The notes: a model not told the origin generated them from the letters alone. A stretch of 64,000 nt of DNA from Tardiphaga sp. P9-11 (GCF_008329525.1 NZ_NPKQ01000011.1:1-64000), one strand, 5' to 3'. Shown: positions 29,008 to 38,900, counted from the stretch's first letter. Numbers and translations: made by a program.

Positions 29008-29628
29008 TCAGGCGATGCCACGCTCGATGGCGAAGCGCACCAGTTCGACCGAACTGCGGACGCCGAGCTTTTGCCGCATAAGTGACGATGTATTGGCGAC
29101 CGTCTTGTAGGAGGCGTGAACCATCCATGCAATTTCGGCGAGGCTCTTGCCGGCACCGAGAAGTCGCAGGATTTCCATCTCGCGCGAATTCAGCTTCGAC
29201 AGCGGGCTTTGCATCAGCGCAGGCCCGGCAAAAGCAAGGCTTCGCGCCATCGCCGGTGGGAGATACACGCCGCCGCGCGCAACCTCATAGACTGCCTCCA
29301 GCAGATCGTGTGGGTCGCCGGTCTTGGAGACATAGCCTTTGGCGCCACTCTCGATCGCACGGGCAGCGAAGATCGGGTCGTCATTCATACTGAACATGAT
29401 GATGCGCATCGTGTCGTCGCGCAGCAGGATGCGCCGCGCCAATTCATATCCGGACACTGTCGGCAGATTGATATCGATGATGCAGATATCGGGATCACCG
29501 GTGAGGAAAACCTGCTCCCCACTGGCGGCATCGGACGCTTCCAGCAGCTCGATCTCCGGATCGTCCGCGAACACCGCGCGGCAGCCCGATGTGACGATGG
29601 GGTGATCATCGACGATCAGAACGCGCAT
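29008..29628 (-). CDS. two-component response regulator, NarL/LuxR type
   Basis: A 206-residue regulator. The receiver domain has the acidic pair Asp7-Asp8 (IVDDHP), phosphoacceptor Asp52 in IIDINLP and the conserved Lys in GYVSKTGDP. A LuxR-type helix-turn-helix occupies residues 138-200 (LNSREMEILRLLGAGKSLAEIAWMV). It is divergent from the histidine kinase at 29845 across a 216-base gap, and the two probably pair. The setting suggests control of PQQ dehydrogenase genes, by analogy with known regulators of alcohol dehydrogenase systems. Confidence 0.88.
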   Translation of the reverse strand: MRVLIVDDHPIVTSGCRAVFADDPEIELLEASDAASGEQVFLTGDPDICIIDINLPTVSGYELARRILLRDDTMRIIMFSMNDDPIFAARAIESGAKGYVSKTGDPHDLLEAVYEVARGGVYLPPAMARSLAFAGPALMQSPLSKLNSREMEILRLLGAGKSLAEIAWMVHASYKTVANTSSLMRQKLGVRSSVELVRFAIERGIA

Positions 29629-29844
29629 GGGTTAACCCCGTAAACTCTGTCGGCAAAAAACTTTTTCAGTAAGAAACTCAGTCAGCAAGTCTCGGCCTGC
29701 TCCTCGATTGCTGCGCTGCATCAGCCGCGCGCCTTTGGAGTGACATGATTGACAATCGAAGGTCGCCTCGATCCGATATGATCGCCGTCGAATTTCGCTG
29801 TCAAGTTCATAGTCGCGGCATGCAGGCGAGATGCGAGTGAAAGC

Positions 29845-31272
29845 ATGGTCATGTGGCAGAATCTTTCGCTGCGCGCGCGGATCAATCTTCTGGTAGCGCT
29901 TGTGCTCACTCTCGGCCTGGTCGCCAATGTTGTGCGGCTCGCGCTGGAAGCCGGCCCGCGCGTCCAGGCCGAGGACCAGAGCGTGATCCGGCTGACACGT
30001 GAAGTCATCGAAAGTATCGGAACCGGCCTGAGCGAAGCGCAGGATCCGAATGCGCGGCTCGATAAAATTGTCGCCGATCTGAATCGATTGCGACATGTCA
30101 GTATCGTCAGGCAAGGCGACGGGAACATGCCGTCCCCGAAGAGTGACGGGCATGATCGGAGCGACGGTGCAGGCTCTCCGCCATCGTGGTTCATATCGTT
30201 GATTCATCCCGAGCGGATATCGGTTCCGGTGTCGGTGGCGATTGGTGGGAAACAGCAGATGCTGATGATCACCTCGCATCCCGATGACGAAATGCGGGAG
30301 ATATGGGACGGTATCGTCACCCAGTTGGCACTCAGTCTGATCGTTGCCATGGTGCTGTTCGTCGTCACGAGCCTGGTCGTCAGGCGGGCGCTGGCGCCGC
30401 TCGACGCATTGTCGCAGGCCATGGTCGATATCGAAGCGGGGAACTATCAAGCGCGCGTCGCGCCCGCAGGCGCACCGGAACTCGCCGCGCTCTGCATCCG
30501 GCTCAATCATCTCGCTGCCACATTGGGCGATGTGCTCGAGGACCGGCGGCGTCTGGCCGAACGGGCCGTCTCGCTGCAGGATATCGAGCGCAGGGATATC
30601 GCACGCGAACTGCATGACGAGTTCGGGCCGTATCTCTTCGCCCTGCGCGCCCATGCAGGCGCGGTGATGCGTCTCGCCGATCACGATCCGTCGGGGACCG
30701 GTGCCTTGTCGAGGCATGGCACGGCCATTCTGGCGCAGGTCGATGTCTTGCAGCAGTTCAATCGCCGCATTCTCGAGCGATTGCGCCCGGTCGGACTAAC
30801 GGATCTCGGTCTGTCCGGCGCTGTTGCGGTCTTGCTGCGTCTCTGGCGCGAATCCCATCCGGAGGTCGTCATCGAGAGCCTGATATCGCCGACGCTTGCG
30901 CCGCTTGGTGAGGTCGCCGAACTCACCGCCTATCGTGTTGTTCAGGAGGCACTCACCAATGTGTTCCGCCACGCGCAAGCCTCTGCCGTGAGCGTGGTCA
31001 TCGAACCGGTGATGGGGACGGCGGCGAACCCCGAGTGTGACAACGTACTGGTCCGCGTGCGCGACAATGGCCGCGGCCTCGATCCCGATCGCAATGGCGG
31101 CTTTGGTCTCGTCGGCATGAGAGAGCGGGTCTGGGCACTGGGTGGGACGCTCACGGTCAGATCTGATGTGGACGGCGTAACTGTCGAGGCCATCATTCCC
31201 GTGACGGAACCGTTGCCAAATGCGCTGGTTACGCGCGATCGGGAATTTGTCCCGACTTTATCGGGAAAATAA
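29845..31272 (+). CDS. sensor histidine kinase, NarX-like (HisKA_3)
   Basis: A 475-residue membrane kinase. Two transmembrane helices (about 13-35 and 158-180) flank a periplasmic domain; HAMP follows at 180-235. The H-box is DIARELHDEFGP with His257, the type that pairs with LuxR-class regulators. The ATPase domain shows AYRVVQEALTNVFRHAQ, DNGRGLD and GGFGLVGMRERV. Periplasmic ligand unknown; methanol, formaldehyde or lanthanide sensing are possibilities only. The TonB receptor gene follows by 106 bases. Confidence 0.88.
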   Translation: MVMWQNLSLRARINLLVALVLTLGLVANVVRLALEAGPRVQAEDQSVIRLTREVIESIGTGLSEAQDPNARLDKIVADLNRLRHVSIVRQGDGNMPSPKSDGHDRSDGAGSPPSWFISLIHPERISVPVSVAIGGKQQMLMITSHPDDEMREIWDGIVTQLALSLIVAMVLFVVTSLVVRRALAPLDALSQAMVDIEAGNYQARVAPAGAPELAALCIRLNHLAATLGDVLEDRRRLAERAVSLQDIERRDIARELHDEFGPYLFALRAHAGAVMRLADHDPSGTGALSRHGTAILAQVDVLQQFNRRILERLRPVGLTDLGLSGAVAVLLRLWRESHPEVVIESLISPTLAPLGEVAELTAYRVVQEALTNVFRHAQASAVSVVIEPVMGTAANPECDNVLVRVRDNGRGLDPDRNGGFGLVGMRERVWALGGTLTVRSDVDGVTVEAIIPVTEPLPNALVTRDREFVPTLSGK

Positions 31273-31378
31273 CTGAGACGGATTTCGACATTTGCAGATA
31301 GCGCAGCCTCTCACACTCGCTAGTATCACGCTACCGAACGGTGCCATCAGAGCGCCGACGCGGAATGGGGTGAAACAG

Positions 31379-33796
31379 ATGCGCGTAAGAGTGCTGGTCG
31401 TGGCTTCGCTGTCGACGGGTCTTCTACCGATTTCCGAAACGGCTTTTGCGCAAAGTCCGCCTGGAGAGCCGCAGGTGCTGCCTCCCGTGGTGGTGTCCGC
31501 CCCTGCCACCGCCAGCAAACGCGGCCCCCGGCGTCAGACCACCCAGCGGGTCGCCGAGCGGCCGCGGACGGTCTACGTCTATCCGACCACGCCAACGTCG
31601 CGTTCCGGCATCGACGTCGACAAGGTCACCGCGGGTATCAATTATGTCGATGCCCGCGCGATCGAACGTGCCAATTCCCTGAACGTCACTGATGCGCTGC
31701 AACAGCAAGTGCCCGGCATTCTGATCAACGAAGTCGCGGGCAATCCCTTCCAGCCCGATCTGCAATTTCGCGGATTCGTGGCGTCGCCGGTGGCTGGTAC
31801 GCCGCAGGGGCTCGCGGTCTATCAGAATGGCGTGCGTATCAACGAAGCCTTCGGCGACACCATCAATTGGGACCTGATCCCGACCACGGCGATCCGCTCG
31901 GTCAGCGTGGTCACCAACAATCCCGCCTTCGGCCTCAACGCGCTAGGCGGCGCGGTCAACATCCAGATGAAGGACGGTTTCAACTATCAGGGAGCCGAGC
32001 TTAGCACGATGGGCGGCTCGTTCGGCCGCATCCAGGGCTCGGCGCAATGGGGCAAGCAGGTCGAGGGATTCGCCGTCTATGGCGCGCTCGAAGGCCTGCA
32101 TGACGGCGGCTTCCGCAACTTCTCGGCATCGGACGTCCGACGTTTTTATGGCGATGTCGGCTATCGCAGCGACAGCACAGAGCTTCACCTCAATATGGGC
32201 GTCGCCGACAACAAGTTCGGTGCGGCGGCGACCGTGCCGGTCGAACTGCTGCAACAGAACTACGGCGCGACCTATACGACGCCGCAAACCTCGAATAACC
32301 GCGTCGGCTATCTCAACTTCACTGGAAAGGTCGAGGCCACGCCAACCTGGACGGTGGAAGCGGCGGCGCATCTGAGATTCTTCAGGAACAAGACCCAGGA
32401 TGGCAATCCGACCGGTACCCAGCGCTGCGAAGATCCGACCCTGTTGTGCTTCGGCGATGATGACACGCCGGCCAACGGCCTGAACGGCGCACAAATCGCC
32501 AATCCCTTCGCGCCCGGCGCGGTTCTTGGCGAGAATGATCGTACCTCGACGCGCTCAACCACGGTGGGCGGCTCCCTGCAGGCGACCAATACCGATCAGC
32601 TGTTCGGCCATGACAACCGCTTTGTCGTGGGCGCCAGCTATTCGTCCAGCGTCAGTCAGTTCACCGCGAGCGCCGAACTCGGCACGATCGGCCCGGATTA
32701 CGTCGTCACCGGCAGCGGGATTTCCCTCGGTCAATCCGGCGATCCGGTCGCGATCGGCCCGGTGTCGCTGCGCACCACCAATCGCTATGGCGGCATTTAC
32801 GCGCTCGACACGTTCGATGTGACCAATGCCTTTTCGATCACCGGCGGCGGTCGCTTCAACACCGCGCAGATCGTGCTCGAGGATCAGATCGGCACCGCGC
32901 TCAACGGTGACCACACGTTCAATCGTTTCAATCCGATCATTGGCGGTACCTACAAGATCACGCCAGAGCTGACCGCCTATGCCGGCTATTCGGAAGCCAA
33001 CCGCGCGCCAACCCCACTGGAACTTGGCTGCGCCGACCCCGCCAATCCATGCATCGTCGGTGCCTTCCTGATCTCCGATCCGCCGCTCAAGCAGGTGGTT
33101 TCGCATACGATAGAAGCTGGTCTGCGTGGCACCAAGGAGCTGAATGCCGGCACGCTCGGCTGGAAGCTCGGCGCCTTCCGCGCCACCAACACCGATGACA
33201 TTCTCGCAATCCCGAGCCCGGTGCTGCAAGGCTACGGCTATTTCCAGAATGTCGGCTCGACGCGCCGGCAGGGCATCGAGGCGGAAGTCACGCTGCGTGC
33301 GCCCACCCTGCAGCTCTATGCCAGCTATGCATTCGTCGATGCGCGCTTCCTCGATCCGCTCGCGATCGGATCGAACAGCCCGTTCGCGGATGCCGATGGC
33401 AATGTCCAGATATTGCCCGGCAACCAGATTCCGGCGATCCCGCGTCATCGCGTCAAGGCCGGGTTCGATTATGCGCTGACTGATGCCTTCAAGGTCGGGG
33501 CTGATGCGCTGTTCGTCAGCAGCCAGTATTTCGTGGGCGACGATTCCAACCAGGCGCCAAAACTTGAAGCCTATACCGTGTTCAATGCCCACGCGTCGTA
33601 TCAGGTCGACAAGTCGGTGCAGGTCTTCGCCCGCGTCGACAATATCTTCGACCGCCGCTATTCGACATACGGAACTTTCTTCGAGACCGACTCGGTGCCG
33701 AATTTTGCCAATAACGGCGCTCAGTTCGCAGACGCACGTTCGGTCAGCCCGGCGCGGCCGCGTGCTTTCTATGCCGGTGTGAAGGTCAGGTTCTGA
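31379..33796 (+). CDS. TonB-dependent outer-membrane receptor
   Basis: An 805-residue receptor. A signal peptide ends near TAFAQ. A Pro-rich linker and plug follow, with INYVDARAIERANSLNVTDALQQQVPG and LQFRGFVASPVAGTPQGLAVYQNGVRINEAFGD. A 22-strand barrel region follows, ending in YAGVKVRF with a terminal Phe. Two Cys pairs (QRCEDPTLLC with FGDDD; LGCADPANPC) lie in extracellular-loop positions. I chose the ATG at 31379, after GGGGTGA. Placement next to the two-component pair and the XoxF module suggests uptake of a metal chelate or PQQ, but the substrate cannot be read from sequence. Confidence 0.9.
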   Translation: MRVRVLVVASLSTGLLPISETAFAQSPPGEPQVLPPVVVSAPATASKRGPRRQTTQRVAERPRTVYVYPTTPTSRSGIDVDKVTAGINYVDARAIERANSLNVTDALQQQVPGILINEVAGNPFQPDLQFRGFVASPVAGTPQGLAVYQNGVRINEAFGDTINWDLIPTTAIRSVSVVTNNPAFGLNALGGAVNIQMKDGFNYQGAELSTMGGSFGRIQGSAQWGKQVEGFAVYGALEGLHDGGFRNFSASDVRRFYGDVGYRSDSTELHLNMGVADNKFGAAATVPVELLQQNYGATYTTPQTSNNRVGYLNFTGKVEATPTWTVEAAAHLRFFRNKTQDGNPTGTQRCEDPTLLCFGDDDTPANGLNGAQIANPFAPGAVLGENDRTSTRSTTVGGSLQATNTDQLFGHDNRFVVGASYSSSVSQFTASAELGTIGPDYVVTGSGISLGQSGDPVAIGPVSLRTTNRYGGIYALDTFDVTNAFSITGGGRFNTAQIVLEDQIGTALNGDHTFNRFNPIIGGTYKITPELTAYAGYSEANRAPTPLELGCADPANPCIVGAFLISDPPLKQVVSHTIEAGLRGTKELNAGTLGWKLGAFRATNTDDILAIPSPVLQGYGYFQNVGSTRRQGIEAEVTLRAPTLQLYASYAFVDARFLDPLAIGSNSPFADADGNVQILPGNQIPAIPRHRVKAGFDYALTDAFKVGADALFVSSQYFVGDDSNQAPKLEAYTVFNAHASYQVDKSVQVFARVDNIFDRRYSTYGTFFETDSVPNFANNGAQFADARSVSPARPRAFYAGVKVRF

Positions 33797-33957
33797 CGGC
33801 GCGGACGATCAGGTCCGATCTGCCGGTCGGCGTTCTGCAGCCTGCCGTGCCTTGATCCGGCAGTGGGCCACCGCGGTGGCTCGGTCGCACGCATAGATCG
33901 GGTGCGAAGTGGCCGGGGCTCGCAAGCCGCAGCTCTACTGGCGATGCGCCTGGTCGA

Positions 33958-34089
33958 TTATTTCTTTCTGGGCTTTTCCGCCTCGGGATGCATCAGTCCC
34001 TTCATGGACGGAGCCGCTGCGCTCGTCTTGATCTTGTCCTTCTTCGGCTTCTTTGTTTCGCGATTGCTTCGCTGTTCGCCCTTGGCCAT
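33958..34089 (-). CDS. 43-residue Lys-rich protein, MAKG-RETKKPKK family (copy 1)
   Basis: A very small basic protein that reads MAKGEQRSNRETKKPKKDKI then a Ser/Ala/Pro linker and ends PEAEKPRKK. It shares the N-terminal MAKG, the RETKKPKK core and the Lys-Lys end with the protein at 38901-39029. I recall this family as common and uncharacterised in Nitrobacteraceae. The AGCTCGGGCGGAGGACGAAACC leader supplies GGAGG before the ATG at 34089. Nucleic-acid binding is possible from charge alone. Confidence 0.8.
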   Translation of the reverse strand: MAKGEQRSNRETKKPKKDKIKTSAAAPSMKGLMHPEAEKPRKK

Positions 34090-34316
34090 GGTTTCGTCCT
34101 CCGCCCGAGCTGGGCTTCGATGATAATAGCACATCGGTAGGCCGTCTCGCGCATTATGTTGCCCTGGAATGCCGGCACATCTCGGTCGTGAGGGAGGGGC
34201 AATCGTCGTCCCGGCGGCGGATTGCGGGCTCTGTTTGGGAAAATCAAAGTTTGCTCGATTGACTCGCCGCCGAATAGAGCGCTGCTGTGCTTCCAGAGAT
34301 AACCGGGAGAACTGAA

Positions 34317-34520
34317 GTGGCCACTGGCGTAGTAAAATGGTTCAATGCGACGAAGGGCTTCGGCTTTATCCAGCCGGACGATGGCAGCAAAGACGTCTTT
34401 GTTCACATCTCGGCCGTTGAGAAGGCGGGTCTGAGCACGCTGAATGAGGGTGCCAAGGTCAGTTTCGAGGAAGTAGCCAACCGTGGCAAGACGTCGGCAG
34501 AAAACCTCCGGGTTGGCTGA
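34317..34520 (+). CDS. cspA: cold-shock protein, CspA family
   Basis: A 67-residue OB-fold protein that binds single-stranded RNA and DNA. It starts at GTG 34317 (read as [20 protein letters not shown]), with GGGAGA six bases upstream; the longer open frame adds ten unlikely residues. RNP1 (KGFGFI) and RNP2 (DVFVHIS) are intact. The 227 bases between it and the preceding small gene may hold the long 5' leader common in csp genes. Confidence 0.95.
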   Translation: MATGVVKWFNATKGFGFIQPDDGSKDVFVHISAVEKAGLSTLNEGAKVSFEEVANRGKTSAENLRVG

Positions 34521-34706
34521 TAGGCTTCTTTTGCCTGGTGCCGCAAGTTCTGCAGCGCCAGGCGATCGCCAAATGACCACATGACTGAATAGCCTGCCGG
34601 ATCTACCCCCCGGCGGGCGTTTCGCGTTGTTTCAGCGTGCTGGCGTTGTTTCGCTGGTTTATCTCAGCGAAGTGGTAATCAGGGGTGTTCGCAGCGACCT
34701 CGAATT

Positions 34707-34883
34707 TCAGGCCGCCGTGAAGCCATCCATATCGTTGTGCATGATTTTCTGGCTGTCGCGGCTATCCCATTTGACCGTGACGCTGCTCCAGTCCTTGGCG
34801 ATGACGGTGCCGAAATCATCCTTGTCGTTCTTCCAAAAGACTGTCGTTCCGACAACGAGCGCCCTTGATTTTTCACCAGTCAC
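34707..34883 (-). CDS. 58-residue hypothetical protein with SH3-like pattern
   Basis: Begins at GTG 34883 with GGGAG seven bases upstream, and reads VTGEKSRALVVGTTVFWKND then DFGTVIAKDWSSVTVKWDSRD and KIMHNDM. The alternating pattern G-x-x-V-F-W-N-D / G-T-V / V-T-V-K-W-D looks like a small beta-barrel of SH3 or KOW type. I recall similar small proteins in Bradyrhizobium. It lies antisense to a non-coding stretch downstream of cspA. Function unknown. Confidence 0.65.
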   Translation of the reverse strand: MTGEKSRALVVGTTVFWKNDKDDFGTVIAKDWSSVTVKWDSRDSQKIMHNDMDGFTAA

Positions 34884-34991
34884 GACGCGTCTCCCAAGAG
34901 TTTGCTTTCACGGATTGACGAAGAATACAGATCTTGAGCTGAGCGCGCCGAGCCGCATCCGACTGCATCTCGATTGAAGCCAAGTGGACCG

Positions 34992-36326
34992 TCATCTGTC
35001 CATCGCTGCGAGAAGGTTTCTTATATCGATCGTCGCGATGTTCGAGTAACTGTCCGAGATCGCATATGGAAAGATGATCCTGTCGCCATGCCGCATTGCG
35101 CCGCATGTGTAGACGACATTCGGCACATAACCTTCGCGCTCGGACGGCGCGGGCCGAAGCAGCGGTTCACGCAGGCGTGCCAACACCTTTGTCGGGTCGT
35201 TCTTGTCGAGCAGCGCCGCTCCTATCGAATATTTGCGAACTGGCCCGACACCGTGGGTCAGTAACAGCCATCCTTCATCCAGTTCGATAGGCGAGCCGCA
35301 ATTGCCAATCTGCACGAATTCCCAGGGAGCGGCCGGCTTCAGGATCGGCGTGCCGCCATCCCATGTGTAAAGATCATCCGAATAGATCAGGTAGAGGTTC
35401 TCGTTGTCCTGCCGTGCGATCATCGCGAACCGGCCGTCGATCTTACGGGGAAAGAGTGCCATGCCCTTGTTATGTGACGCACTGCCTCGAAGAGCTGAAA
35501 AGCGAAACGTGACGAAGTCGGACGTTTCGATGATTTCAGAGCGGATCGCCCTGCCGCTATAGGCGGTGTAGGTCGCGTAATAGACTGTCCGCTCCGCATA
35601 CGTGAATTTCACGAAACGCGCATCCTCGATGCCGTTCGATTGCGATTCCGTAATCGGAAAAATGACCCGTTCGCTGATATCCTCGCCGCTCCTGAACGTG
35701 ACGTCGACATCCTCGCCGCCAGGTCCGGAGCCAGGGCGCTGCACCGTTGGATTTGATGCGAGGCGTGCGGTCGGATCGATGCTAACGGCCCCCTCGGCGC
35801 CCACAAGCCCTGTGCGAAACGTCAGGGATGAGACATGGCCTTCTCCCACCGCGCGCAGGCTGAGGATAAAGCGCAGAGCGCCGGCTGACGTTCCCGATTG
35901 ATCGGGGTGGGGCACGATGCTCGGATTGAAGAGTGCCGACGCTTCAAAGGAGTATTCACTCAGGAAGTAAGCTCCGATCAGCTGACGCTGTATCTTCGTA
36001 AACTGACTATGGTCGTGAAACGCATCTTCCATTTCGTCGGCGCGGGCCTCGAACGTCTGAAGCAAATTCCGGTGGCGACCCAGAAAATTTTCAAGAACGT
36101 CTGCCAACTGGTGTTCTGCCTGCTCAGGACTGAGCGCAAGGATCCGATCGACAATATGATTGGCGCGCGTCTTATCTGTCGGATTGAGATCGCGTGGCTC
36201 CGTTGCGGGTTTGAACGGCCGTACGATGACTCGGGACGCATCGGGCCGGAGATAGAGATCTTGGCGATTCAGGATCGGGGATGAGGGCAAAGGACTCTCA
36301 ATTTTCTGAGGGGGCGACAACGCCAT
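34992..36326 (-). CDS. glycoside hydrolase/phosphorylase, GH130-like
   Basis: A 444-residue protein with five-bladed beta-propeller motifs of the GH130 (mannoside phosphorylase) kind: FNPSIVPHPDQSG, NGIEDARFVKF with the catalytic-type Asp, HNKGMALFPRKIDGRFAMIARQD, GNCGSPIELDEGWLLLTHGVGP and FPYAISDS. The first 100 residues form an extra helical extension. It abuts the upstream glycosyltransferase gene with TAATG. The pair may make and remodel a mannose-containing glycan; the substrate is not certain. Confidence 0.8.
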   Translation of the reverse strand: MALSPPQKIESPLPSSPILNRQDLYLRPDASRVIVRPFKPATEPRDLNPTDKTRANHIVDRILALSPEQAEHQLADVLENFLGRHRNLLQTFEARADEMEDAFHDHSQFTKIQRQLIGAYFLSEYSFEASALFNPSIVPHPDQSGTSAGALRFILSLRAVGEGHVSSLTFRTGLVGAEGAVSIDPTARLASNPTVQRPGSGPGGEDVDVTFRSGEDISERVIFPITESQSNGIEDARFVKFTYAERTVYYATYTAYSGRAIRSEIIETSDFVTFRFSALRGSASHNKGMALFPRKIDGRFAMIARQDNENLYLIYSDDLYTWDGGTPILKPAAPWEFVQIGNCGSPIELDEGWLLLTHGVGPVRKYSIGAALLDKNDPTKVLARLREPLLRPAPSEREGYVPNVVYTCGAMRHGDRIIFPYAISDSYSNIATIDIRNLLAAMDR

Positions 36327-38731
36327 TAGGCCACGCGGGCCGCTGACTTCGGTTTATCCTCAGCCATGCGCGCCATATGCCGAATCTCGGATAGCCCGAG
36401 CAGGTAGGAGACGACTGACTCGCCACCGCGGTTCTCATTCGCACGGTCCGGATGCAGTCCGTCGCGGCAGCTTCCTGTCTCCAGATCGACGAGCGAAATC
36501 GAAAGGTCATTGCTGCCGAGGAACCACGCGAATACCCGGGCAGCTTCACTCTTCCATTCGACGTCTTGATCGGCGCGCCACGCCGCGAGACTCGCGGCGA
36601 TGGTGGCGGTTGCCTCTACGGGCTGTTGATCGAAGCTACGCGGCTGGCGCCGGATGTCATGGAATCCTTCCGTGCCCACCGGCCGGAACTGACCGCTGGC
36701 CGAGGTTTGTTTGGCCACCAGCCAGCGCAGGCTTCTGAGTCCGGCATTCAGATAATCTGGCCTCTCCGTCGCCACGCCGGTGAGAATCAAGGCCTGACAG
36801 AGTCTGGCGTTGTCATAGGAAAGTCCGTCTTCAAACCAGACCCAGTCGCTCGTCTCGACTTTTTCGAGGAGCGAGACAAGTCTGTCGGCCAGAGCCGTCC
36901 GGGTTGTGTTGGCATGACTGTTGTTGGAGACGGTCGTGCAATACGCATCAAGTCCCAGCAATGCGAACGCCCAGGCACGGGGCGAGAGGAAATCGTCAAC
37001 TGCCGGCAAAGCCTGGGCAAAGAGTGTTGCAGCCCAGGTGCGCCGAGAGGGATTCGCATCGGAAAGAGCGCAAACGCCCAGTGCCCAAAGCGTGCGACCA
37101 TGACTGTCTTCCGATCCACTCTCCTCCAGCCAGCCGCGATCGAAGGCCATGAAATTCCGAAACCGGTGCGTTTCAGGATTCCACGCATGCTGGACGAAAG
37201 CTGCAAAGCGGGAGGTCAGGACCTCCGACAGACGCAGCTCGCCCGGAGTGTTCAACGCACATGCCAGCAGTAGCGCGCGGGCATTGTCGTCGACGCAATA
37301 GCCATGCGAGCGATCCGGCACACAGTGGACCGCATGCTGGAATAGCCCGGTGTCGTCGCACATCGACAGGAAGTGACCAATCTGCATCTCGGGCGGCGCA
37401 CGACTATCTCGCAGGAGCGTACTCGTATCCGACTTCGCAATGGTCTTGAGCCGATGGCGGCGACCCGCGTTCTCGAACACCGACATGTATCGATCGGCCG
37501 TTCGTTCCCAGGTCATGGAGCGGCTGCTGGCATAGGCGCGCTTGCGCATCGCCTGGCGCAGTGGCGCATTGATCAGAAGCTTTTCGATCTCGGTGCCGAT
37601 CGCATCCGAGTCCGCGAACGGGACGATAATGCCGCGGCCATCGGCAAGCAGTTCGCGAGCGTGCCAATAGGGAGTCGATACCACGGCCTTTCCCAGGCCA
37701 AAACTATAGGCCAGGGTGCCTGACGTCATCTGCGCTTCGTTCAGGTAAGGCGTGACGTAGACGTCGCACATCGAAATGAACTCGAGCAGAGTCTCCTGGT
37801 CAACGAAGCGATCAAGGAACACGACATGATCCGCGACGCCAGCTTCGCGAGCTCTTGCAATAAGGGACTCGCGATAGGTCTCGCCTTCGTCGCGTACCAG
37901 ATTTGGATGGGTTGCACCCAGTACGACATAGACGGCATCCGGACAGGTGCTCAGGATGGACGGCATCGCATCGATCATGAATTCGATGCCCTTGTTGGGC
38001 GAAAGCAGGCCAAACGTCAGAATGACAGACCTGCCGGCGAAGCCGAGCCTGGTCTTTGCGGCGTCGGGCTCCACAAACGCGAATTCGGGAATTCCATGTG
38101 GAATGACCTCGATCTTCTCTTCGGCGACCTGATAGATCGTCCGAAGCAGTTCCCGACCTTTCTCCGCCATCACCACCACTTTCGACGACATCTCGACAAC
38201 GCGCGTGAAGACATCCTTCTGTGCAGCGGTAGGCTCCGCAAGAACCGTATGAAGTGTTGTCACGATCGGCATTTTGAGCAGCGATAGAAGCTGTATGATA
38301 TCGCTCCCCGCCACGCCGCCGAAGATCCCGAACTCATGTTGAAGCGACACCACGTCGAAATGGCCGGCGTTCAGGAATTCCGCGGCGCGTATGTAGTCAT
38401 TGATCAGTCCGTCATTGATCTGGATGCCAACAGTGGCCGGATAATCATAGAGATGACCGTGATCAGTCATGGCCACGATGACGGTTTTGGAGTCAGCGCG
38501 GGCGGCTGCTACTGCGCTCTGCAGATCGGTGGTGAACGTGGCGATCCCACATCGGCGTGGAAGTGAATTGCCAATAAATGCAATCCGGCTGAACACCGTC
38601 AATCTGCGGCCTCGCGATTTCAAGGTTGGAAGGGCAATCGCCCAAAATTGGCAATGCTGCGCCAGCCGCGGCACGTCGGACAATTTCGTGGCAAAAGCAG
38701 CGCGCTCGGCAGGGACCATCAGGGTCATCAA
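36326..38731 (-). CDS. GT4 glycosyltransferase fused to glycosidase-like helical domain
   Basis: Up to 801 residues. Residues about 46-430 form a GT-B glycosyltransferase (family 4), with RIAFIGNSLPRRCGIATFT, IEVIPHGIPE, LTFGLLSPNKGIEF and the nucleotide site MTSGTLAYSFGLGKAVVSTPYWHARELL. Residues about 460-790 resemble an alpha/alpha toroid (HGYCVDDNARALLLAC, EDSHGRTLWALGVC, DNARLCQALILTG). The start is uncertain: ATG 38731 has no good ribosome site, while TTG 38602 has GAGG at seven bases and begins just before the Rossmann strand. It overlaps the GH130-like gene by one base. Confidence 0.8.
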   Translation of the reverse strand: MMTLMVPAERAAFATKLSDVPRLAQHCQFWAIALPTLKSRGRRLTVFSRIAFIGNSLPRRCGIATFTTDLQSAVAAARADSKTVIVAMTDHGHLYDYPATVGIQINDGLINDYIRAAEFLNAGHFDVVSLQHEFGIFGGVAGSDIIQLLSLLKMPIVTTLHTVLAEPTAAQKDVFTRVVEMSSKVVVMAEKGRELLRTIYQVAEEKIEVIPHGIPEFAFVEPDAAKTRLGFAGRSVILTFGLLSPNKGIEFMIDAMPSILSTCPDAVYVVLGATHPNLVRDEGETYRESLIARAREAGVADHVVFLDRFVDQETLLEFISMCDVYVTPYLNEAQMTSGTLAYSFGLGKAVVSTPYWHARELLADGRGIIVPFADSDAIGTEIEKLLINAPLRQAMRKRAYASSRSMTWERTADRYMSVFENAGRRHRLKTIAKSDTSTLLRDSRAPPEMQIGHFLSMCDDTGLFQHAVHCVPDRSHGYCVDDNARALLLACALNTPGELRLSEVLTSRFAAFVQHAWNPETHRFRNFMAFDRGWLEESGSEDSHGRTLWALGVCALSDANPSRRTWAATLFAQALPAVDDFLSPRAWAFALLGLDAYCTTVSNNSHANTTRTALADRLVSLLEKVETSDWVWFEDGLSYDNARLCQALILTGVATERPDYLNAGLRSLRWLVAKQTSASGQFRPVGTEGFHDIRRQPRSFDQQPVEATATIAASLAAWRADQDVEWKSEAARVFAWFLGSNDLSISLVDLETGSCRDGLHPDRANENRGGESVVSYLLGLSEIRHMARMAEDKPKSAARVA

Positions 38732-38900
38732 TGCGCGCGCGTGAAGCGTGCGCTCTTTCTTCGCGAATAGCCATCAGTATCTTCGGGCACGGAAAGTCGG
38801 AACAAGTGTCGGTGCGAGGTCAGCGAGGGATTGCTGATAATAAATCGGTCTTTCACGATTAGCCGTGGTAACGCTCGATCTCACTTAGCGGGAGTACGAC

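Noticed and set aside
31679-33000. tandem-repeat or CRISPR-like periodicity in the TonB receptor gene
   Set aside because: Similarity comes from repeated beta-strand codons, not from exact spaced repeats.
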